This document shows positions 12,933 to 17,101 of a stretch of 17,101 bases of DNA, in pieces. A model generated the notes under the pieces. The model ran no database searches. It saw nothing but the letters and a program-made list of their open reading frames with translations, and was not told the origin of the DNA. Source of the stretch: Novosphingobium sp. (lineage in GTDB: Bacteria; Pseudomonadota; Alphaproteobacteria; Sphingomonadales; Sphingomonadaceae). The DNA lies in contig JADYXV010000130.1 of the NCBI GenBank assembly GCA_020853995.1, forward strand, positions 1 through 17,101, read 5' to 3'. The stretch's first letter is position 1; every line of letters begins with the position of its first letter. The translations under genes were made by a program, and so were the position numbers.

Positions 12933-13829
12933 ATGACCGACATGCATACATCCAGCAAAGAAACGCCTGCCTGGACAACCAGTGGCTATCTTATGCTGGT
13001 TATCCTTATCGCACTGTTTGTGCTCACTGCTGCACGCTTCATGGGCATCGCCGCCGGGAATGTCAGCGATGGGGACATTCTGGGCTTTCTGCTTGGCATG
13101 ATTCTGGGGCCGATCGGTTTTATCCTGATCGCGAAGGGTTTTTACATCATCCAGCCCAATCAGGCCGCCGCGATCACCATGTTCGGTTCCTATCGCGGGA
13201 CTGATCGCAGCCACGGTTTGCGCTGGGTGTGGCCATGGATGAGCAAGACCCGTATTTCTGTGCGCGCCAACAATGTCGTGTCCGAAAAGCTGAAGGTCAA
13301 CGATCTGCGCGGCAATCCCATCGAGATTGCGTGCAACGTGGTGTGGCGCGTGTCCGATACCGCGCAGGCGCTGTACGATGTCGATGATTACAAGGCGTTC
13401 GTCTTCGTCCAGATCGAAAGCGCGGTGCGTTCCATCGGTTCGCGTTATCCCTATGACGACATTGAACACATGGAAGTGACGCTGCGTGGCAATCACGACC
13501 AGATCAACGCCGAATTGCGCACCGAACTTAATGCGCGGCTGGTGCTGGCAGGCATTACCGTGGACGAATGCGGGCTGACGCACCTTGCCTATGCCCCTGA
13601 AATTGCAGGCGCCATGTTGCGCCGCCAACAGGCCGAAGCGGTCATTTCTGCACGGCGCAAACTGGTGGAAGGCGCGGTTTCGATGGTCGAACTGGCGTTG
13701 AACCAGCTGTCGGCAAAGGGTGTGGTAGAATTGGAACCGCACCAACGCGCGGTTTTGGTGTCGAACCTGATGGTCGTGCTGTGCGGGGAACGCGATGCGC
13801 AACCCACGTTGAACGCCGGATCGATTTGA
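12933..13829 (+). CDS. SPFH/band-7 domain membrane protein
   Basis: This 298-aa protein belongs to the stomatin/prohibitin/flotillin/HflK superfamily, which forms membrane-associated oligomers. Two N-terminal hydrophobic helices (about 15-37 and 47-70, the second containing GMILGPIGFILIAKGFYII) are followed by the band-7 domain (about 70-240). Within it are the usual IIQPNQAAAITMFG strand, GLRWVWPW and the VDDYKAFVFVQIESAVRSI helix region. The end (about 240-298) is short and lacks the long coiled coil of flotillins. ATG 12933 is preceded by a G-run; ATG 12942 is also possible. It is divergent from the DUF465-TerC pair and precedes the beta-helix gene by 70 bp. In some bacteria such proteins sit with small regulators or proteases, but none is adjacent here, so no partner can be named. 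Confidence 0.9.
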   Translation: MTDMHTSSKETPAWTTSGYLMLVILIALFVLTAARFMGIAAGNVSDGDILGFLLGMILGPIGFILIAKGFYIIQPNQAAAITMFGSYRGTDRSHGLRWVWPWMSKTRISVRANNVVSEKLKVNDLRGNPIEIACNVVWRVSDTAQALYDVDDYKAFVFVQIESAVRSIGSRYPYDDIEHMEVTLRGNHDQINAELRTELNARLVLAGITVDECGLTHLAYAPEIAGAMLRRQQAEAVISARRKLVEGAVSMVELALNQLSAKGVVELEPHQRAVLVSNLMVVLCGERDAQPTLNAGSI

Positions 13830-13860
13830 TAAGCCGCGGCAACTGCCTGTAAATCATTGC

Positions 13861-13899
13861 GCGCTATCTTCTGCGGCAGATAAGCGGAGCGGATAGCGC
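13861..13899 (+). promoter_or_regulatory. Inverted repeat spanning the ribosome-binding site of the beta-helix gene
   Basis: GCGCTATC (13861-13868) and GATAGCGC (13892-13899) are perfect 8-bp arms. The second abuts the ATG at 13900 and the GGAG ribosome-binding site (13886-13889) lies in the loop. A competing hairpin TATCT/AGATA (13865-13869 with 13878-13882) would use part of the same left arm. This could be a translational switch or a DNA operator. Confidence 0.4.
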
Positions 13900-14862
13900 A
13901 TGATGAACACCCCCAAAGCCTTCAAACCTGCGCTTGCCGCCATCGGCGTGATTGCCGCCATTTCGGCCACGGCGCTATGGGCGCAAGGCGCGCGCGCACC
14001 CTATACGGTGATCGAATCCGGACGCAGCTTTGCCGCGCTGCAAGAAGCGGTGAACGCTATTGGCGAGGGAACGGGGACGATACGCATTGAACCTGGCACT
14101 TATCGCGATTGTGCGGTTCAGGCGGCGGGCGATGTCGGGTTCGTGGCGCAAGTGCCGGGCCAAACGGTATTCGATGGTGCGGCGTGCGAAGGCAAGGCCA
14201 CCATCGTCGCGCGAGGTAGGTCCACCCGCGTTGAGGGGCTGATTTTCCAGAACATCACCGTGCATGACGCCAATGGTGCGGGCATCCGTCTGGAGCGCGG
14301 CAACCTGACCGTGCGCCAATCATGGTTCCGCGATAGTGAACAGGGCATCCTGTCCGCAGATGATCCGACTGCTGCCGTCCTGATCGAGAAGTCCACGTTT
14401 TCGCGGTTGGGCCGCTGTGATCGCGGTTTGTCGTGCGCGCATTCGGTCTATTTTGGCGATTATGGCAGTGTGACAATCCGCCGCAGCCGGTTTGAGGCGG
14501 GGCGCGGTGGGCACTATGTCAAAAGCCGTGCCGGGCGGATCGAGGTGACCGAATCGAGCTTTGACGACACGGCGGGTTCGACCACCAATTACATGATCGA
14601 TGTGCCCGCAGGCGCCACAGGCCGCATCAGCGACAACATTTTCGTGCAGGGCCGCGACAAGGAAAACCACAGCGCATTCATCGCCGTTGCGGCCGAGGGC
14701 AAGATGCATAGCTCTGCCGGCCTTGCCATTTCCGGCAATGATGCCCGCTTTGCGCCAGGTGTCAGCCGCTGGTCGGCGTTTGTGGCGGATTGGTCTGGTG
14801 ATCCGCTGACGATTGGCGAGAATATCCTGGGCAAAGGGTTGACGCGCTTCGACAAGCGCTGA
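13900..14862 (+). CDS. Exported right-handed parallel beta-helix protein
   Basis: This 320-aa protein begins with a signal peptide (about 1-33, hydrophobic core LAAIGVIAAISATALWA, likely cleavage near ARA-PY), so it should be exported. The mature part opens with a pectate-lyase-like N-cap containing FAALQEAVNAI and IRIEPGTYRD. Beta-helix coils of about 22 residues follow, recognisable as GLIFQNITVHDANGAGI, NLTVRQSWFRDSEQGI, AVLIEKSTFSRLG, SVTIRRSRFEAGRG and RIEVTESSFDDT. Such proteins bind or cut polysaccharide, but no lyase or hydrolase catalytic set can be assigned. ATG 13900 and the next codon ATG 13903 are both possible starts. Its stop is 3 bp from that of the convergent ribA. The fold is confident; activity and substrate are unknown. 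Confidence 0.85.
   Translation: MMNTPKAFKPALAAIGVIAAISATALWAQGARAPYTVIESGRSFAALQEAVNAIGEGTGTIRIEPGTYRDCAVQAAGDVGFVAQVPGQTVFDGAACEGKATIVARGRSTRVEGLIFQNITVHDANGAGIRLERGNLTVRQSWFRDSEQGILSADDPTAAVLIEKSTFSRLGRCDRGLSCAHSVYFGDYGSVTIRRSRFEAGRGGHYVKSRAGRIEVTESSFDDTAGSTTNYMIDVPAGATGRISDNIFVQGRDKENHSAFIAVAAEGKMHSSAGLAISGNDARFAPGVSRWSAFVADWSGDPLTIGENILGKGLTRFDKR
14844..14859. other. Perfect hairpin at the junction of convergent genes
   Basis: GCGCTT-CGAC-AAGCGC is a perfect 6-bp stem with a tetraloop. It lies within the last codons of the beta-helix gene and just past the ribA stop on the other strand. It is the only hairpin I noticed at this junction and may slow polymerase in both directions. No T-run follows. 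Confidence 0.3.
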
Positions 14863-14865
14863 CCG

Positions 14866-15930
14866 CTAACGCAGCAAGTGCCCGGTGCGGTCGCGCTTGG
14901 TATCAAGATAGCGCTGATTGTGGGGGTTGGCGGGCAACTGGTGCGCCACGCGTTCGGTTACCTCTACCCCCAGTTCCTGCAAGGTTGCCACCTTTTGCGG
15001 GTTGTTGGTGAGCAGGCGCAGGCGGTTCACGCCCAGCAAGTCCAGCATCCGCGCCGCCACCGGAAAATCGCGCGCTTCGCTGGGCAGGCCAAGCCGTTCG
15101 TTGGCATCGACCGTATCGAACCCCTGATCCTGCAATTCATAGGCGCGCAGCTTGTTCACAAGGCCGATCCCGCGCCCTTCCTGCCGCAAGTATAGCAACA
15201 CGCCCCAGCCACCGGTATTGGCCTCCTGCGCCATCTGCGCCAGCGCGGCGTCAAGCTGCGGTCCGCAATCGCACTTGAGGCTGCCCAATACGTCACCGGT
15301 CAGGCATTCGCTGTGCAGGCGCACCAGCGGTTCACGCTCGCTGGTCTGGGTGCCAAGGATCAGCGCGACATGTTCGCGCAAGTCATCGCGCGCGCGGAAG
15401 GCGACGATTTCGGCATGTTCGCAAGCGTGGACGGGCAGGCGGGCGCGGGCCTGTATCGTCAGGTTCAGCGGGTCTTTGAACTGCACCAGATCGGCGGCTG
15501 ACACTTCGGCAGCGGTTTCAATCCCGGTGGAGACCATGAACGCGGGCAGAATGCCCGCCAGCCGTGCCAGTTCCATCGCCGCTGTGGCGGCTTCAGCCGC
15601 TTCGATGGGATCGGCCTTGAACGGCCCGCGCATAGGGTTGCCAAGGTCTTGTGCAGGATCGGCAAGATTGCGCGCGGCCGAAAGGCTGAACGGCTCAGCG
15701 CCACGTATCAGCACTGGCGCTTCAGGCACGGCGGCATCGCGCTGGTTGGCCAGCTTTAGCGTGGCGGCGCGCGCATCAGAAATCAGCAGGCGCGCGGCAT
15801 AGATGCCCGGCTGCGCGAACGCGGTTTCGGCGGGCAACAGATCAAGCGCACCGTCCGCGCCGGTCACGCGGATGGCCCAGCCATGGCGCAATGCGTCAAG
15901 CGCGAGGGCGACGGAACGAGATCGGCTCAA
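14866..15930 (-). CDS. ribA: GTP cyclohydrolase II with an extra N-terminal domain
   Basis: This enzyme opens the imidazole ring of GTP, the first step of riboflavin synthesis. The catalytic part (about 165-354) has the zinc cysteines Cys209, Cys220 and Cys222 in the C-x10-C-x-C pattern of E. coli RibA, then the GTP-binding RQEGRGIG and the NNPQKV segment. At 354 residues it is about 150 longer than E. coli RibA. The N-terminal part starts VALALDALRHGWAI, resembling the opening of DHBP synthase (RibB), but lacks its acidic DDEDRENEGD catalytic motif. It may be a degenerate RibB-like domain; that is inference. The start is TTG 15930, overlapping the xth stop as TTGA, so translation is probably coupled. 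The longer reading to 16041 lies inside xth and is rejected. Confidence 0.92.
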   Translation of the reverse strand: MSRSRSVALALDALRHGWAIRVTGADGALDLLPAETAFAQPGIYAARLLISDARAATLKLANQRDAAVPEAPVLIRGAEPFSLSAARNLADPAQDLGNPMRGPFKADPIEAAEAATAAMELARLAGILPAFMVSTGIETAAEVSAADLVQFKDPLNLTIQARARLPVHACEHAEIVAFRARDDLREHVALILGTQTSEREPLVRLHSECLTGDVLGSLKCDCGPQLDAALAQMAQEANTGGWGVLLYLRQEGRGIGLVNKLRAYELQDQGFDTVDANERLGLPSEARDFPVAARMLDLLGVNRLRLLTNNPQKVATLQELGVEVTERVAHQLPANPHNQRYLDTKRDRTGHLLR

Positions 15931-16718
15931 AGGTCGATCTCGGTGATCAGCGGAATGTGGTCCGAAGGCTGTTCCCACTTCCGCGTTTCTTCCACAAACC
16001 GGTGCCCGCGCGTTTGCGATGCCGCATCTGGTGAAGCCCACATGTGATCAAGCCGCCGCCCTTGGTCCTTCGCGCGCCAATAGGAGCGGTACGACCACCA
16101 CGAATAATTGCGTTCCGGCGCGGGGATATGCTTGCGGCCAAGGTCCACCCAGCCGTGCGCATCGGCAAAGCGTTGCAGCGTCTCAACCTCAAGCGGGGTG
16201 TGGCTGACGACCTTGAGCAGCGCCTTGTGATTGTAAACGTCGCATTCCAGCGGTGCGATGTTGAAATCGCCGACGATCATGGTGGGGCGATCAATGGCCT
16301 CGGCCCAGCGTGTCATCCGTTCAAGAAAGTCCAGCTTCTGGCCGAACTTGGCGTTCACCTCGCGGTCGGCAACATCGCCGCCTGCGGGGATATAGACATT
16401 CTCGACGATCAACCCGTTGCCGGGGCCGAGCAGTTCAACGCCAATATGCCGCGCCTCGCCATTGTCCTGCCAATCGTGCTTGCTGAATTCGCGAAACGGT
16501 ATGCGGCTGACCGTGGCCACGCCATGATAGCCCTTCTGCCCATGCACCGCGCGGTGGGTATAGCCCAGCTTTTCAAACACTTCGTGCGGAAACAGGTTCT
16601 CCGGCGTCTTGATCTCCTGCAAACACAGCACATCGGGCGCTTCCTGCAAAAGAAAGCGTTCGACCTGATCGGCGCGCAAGCGAACCGAATTGATGTTCCA
16701 AGTGGCAATAGAGATCAT
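15927..16718 (-). CDS. xth: Exodeoxyribonuclease III / AP endonuclease
   Basis: This 263-aa Mg-dependent nuclease of the exonuclease-endonuclease-phosphatase fold cuts DNA at abasic sites and trims 3' ends in base excision repair. Catalytic residues fall at nearly the same numbers as in E. coli ExoIII: Asn8 (WNINS), Glu35 (LQEIK), Tyr109 (NVYIPAG), Asp151 and Asn153 (VGDFNIAP), and Asp253-His254 (SDHIP). DNA-contacting WWSYRSYWR is present near 205-215. The length is standard. ATG 16718 is the only sensible start, although the ribosome-binding site is weak. It is the first gene of a two-gene unit with ribA, sharing a 4-base TTGA overlap. A terminator-like hairpin lies about 65-95 bases upstream, so its leader may be attenuated. 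Confidence 0.95.
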   Translation of the reverse strand: MISIATWNINSVRLRADQVERFLLQEAPDVLCLQEIKTPENLFPHEVFEKLGYTHRAVHGQKGYHGVATVSRIPFREFSKHDWQDNGEARHIGVELLGPGNGLIVENVYIPAGGDVADREVNAKFGQKLDFLERMTRWAEAIDRPTMIVGDFNIAPLECDVYNHKALLKVVSHTPLEVETLQRFADAHGWVDLGRKHIPAPERNYSWWSYRSYWRAKDQGRRLDHMWASPDAASQTRGHRFVEETRKWEQPSDHIPLITEIDL

Positions 16719-16781
16719 GCCAAGGGCTTTAGGGTTGCGGGTGGGCGATTGCTAGATGGGATGTGGGGTGGCGAATGCCCA

Positions 16782-16816
16782 GAAAATGAAAACCCCCGGA
16801 CCGGGGGCATTGGTCC
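16782..16816 (-). terminator. Intrinsic terminator with competing stem in the xth leader
   Basis: On the minus strand CCCCC-GGTCC-GGGGG (16807-16793) is followed by TTTTCATTTT, a plausible intrinsic terminator 65-95 bases upstream of xth. Upstream GGACC (16816-16812) can pair with the loop GGTCC (16802-16798). There is no spacer between GGTCC and GGGGG, so both stems together are sterically doubtful and the pairings probably compete. It is either an attenuator or the end of a transcript from the right. Confidence 0.55.
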
Positions 16817-16956
16817 GAGGGTTCCATTTGCGTTCGTCACGCTGACTTGGCGGTTTTTTTGGAGACCGGCAACAGGGGGGAAACCTGTCTCAACCGCTGC
16901 GTCGAGATTTGTAATAGGCCTCTGTCGCTTGCCCTTGGATGAACAAGGCTGACAGG

Positions 16957-16976
16957 CTTGTCGCAAGTTGTCGCAT
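16957..16976 (-). promoter_or_regulatory. Second GCGACAA direct-repeat box, upstream of xth-ribA
   Basis: On the minus strand GCGACAA occurs at 16974-16968 and 16964-16958 with a 10-bp period. The 17 bases match the box at 2421-2437 at 16 positions. A degenerate third copy GCGACAG begins at 16928. The shared sequence suggests one regulator for both sites, plausibly the OmpR-type protein at 3271-4008. No clear -10 element lies at the same spacing as in the first site. Confidence 0.45.
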
Positions 16977-17074
16977 CAAAGGCACGCTTGGCGGGTGAGG
17001 CGAGGCGGACGGGCGACGGGTTGTGACGGGGCCGATCGGTGTTCGAATCACGTTGGCTGCGTCACTCGCCATAC

Positions 17075-17101
17075 GTCATCCCGGGCCAAGCCCGGGGTGA
17101 C
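17075..17101. repeat. Extragenic palindrome at the right edge
   Basis: GTCATCCCGGGC, loop CAA, GCCCGGGGTGAC gives 12-bp arms with a single non-Watson-Crick (G-T type) position. It resembles the dispersed GTCATCCCGG-type palindromes common between alphaproteobacterial genes and shares its opening GTCAT with the element at 8280. It may continue past the window. Confidence 0.65.

Larger units (their letters stand above)
16719..17101. other. 383-bp region without a convincing gene, upstream of xth
   Basis: From the xth start to the right edge no reading frame looks coding. On the minus strand the region holds, in transcription order, a terminal palindrome (17101-17075), a GCGACAA direct-repeat box (16974-16958) and a stem with C-rich loop (ACAGG/CCTGT near 16887-16871). 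Then come a GGACC segment and the terminator hairpin (16816-16782). A 28-codon frame at 16976-16890 is possible but unsupported. It reads like a long regulated leader or promoter region of xth-ribA. Confidence 0.5.

Noticed and set aside
15931..16041. Longer ribA start inside xth
   Set aside because: The extra 37 residues are the out-of-frame end of xth. TTG 15930 overlapping the xth stop is the natural coupled start, and the RibB-like similarity begins right after it.
16044..16952. 302-codon plus-strand frame opposite xth
   Set aside because: It is antisense to xth, which keeps all catalytic residues, and it runs on through the terminator hairpin. No family is visible.
16715..16966. 83-codon minus-strand frame downstream of the direct-repeat box
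   Set aside because: It reads through the terminator hairpin up to the xth start, is proline/serine-rich, has no ribosome-binding site and no recognisable domain.
17037..17055. tRNA T-loop-like GTTCGAATC
   Set aside because: Only three stem pairs form around it, and no acceptor, D or anticodon arms are present at the right distances on either strand.
16719..17101. FMN riboswitch upstream of xth-ribA
   Set aside because: None of the conserved RFN segments are present, and ribA is second in the operon.

Overview
The window looks like chromosomal DNA of an alphaproteobacterium, most likely Sphingomonadales. This rests on the high GC, the style of the housekeeping genes, SnoaL-like and DUF465 small proteins, and frequent GTG/TTG starts. 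No phage, transposase, CRISPR, rRNA or tRNA was found. Family names come from motif recognition, not a database search.

Layout. 1-2381: divergent oligopeptidase B (cut by the left edge) and Xaa-Pro aminopeptidase, sharing a 65-bp gap. 2382-5417: a tight module of a secreted EF-hand protein, an OmpR-type response regulator and a membrane histidine kinase, preceded by a direct-repeat box and a potentially folded leader. 5418-8182: secreted M1 aminopeptidase with its own promoter and operator-like dyad. 8183-9257: repeat-bearing spacer, an unknown 89-aa protein on the minus strand, and a SnoaL-like protein. 9301-11202: RecQ helicase. 11203-11381: a 146-bp element bounded by 30-bp inverted repeats. 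11382-12646 (minus): a DUF465 protein, then a TerC-type membrane protein. 12933-14862: SPFH/band-7 membrane protein and an exported beta-helix protein. 14866-16718 (minus): exonuclease III and an extended GTP cyclohydrolase II overlapping as TTGA. 16719-17101: no convincing gene, but a terminator with an alternative pairing partner, a second copy of the direct-repeat box, and a terminal palindrome.

How the parts may work together. Three peptidases (S9, M24, M1) flank the EF-hand/two-component module, and one is exported. The EF-hand protein has five calcium-type loops and Met/His/Gly-rich stretches, so it is a plausible periplasmic ion-binding partner of the adjacent kinase. The strongest unexplained signal is a GCGACAA-N3-GCGACAA direct repeat with a 10-bp period. 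It occurs upstream of the EF-hand operon and again, on the other strand, upstream of xth-ribA. This spacing is what an OmpR-family regulator would use, so the local response regulator may control both. The leaders of the EF-hand gene, the beta-helix gene and xth-ribA each hold competing or nested stems that could be cis-regulatory RNA. These are inferences from sequence only.
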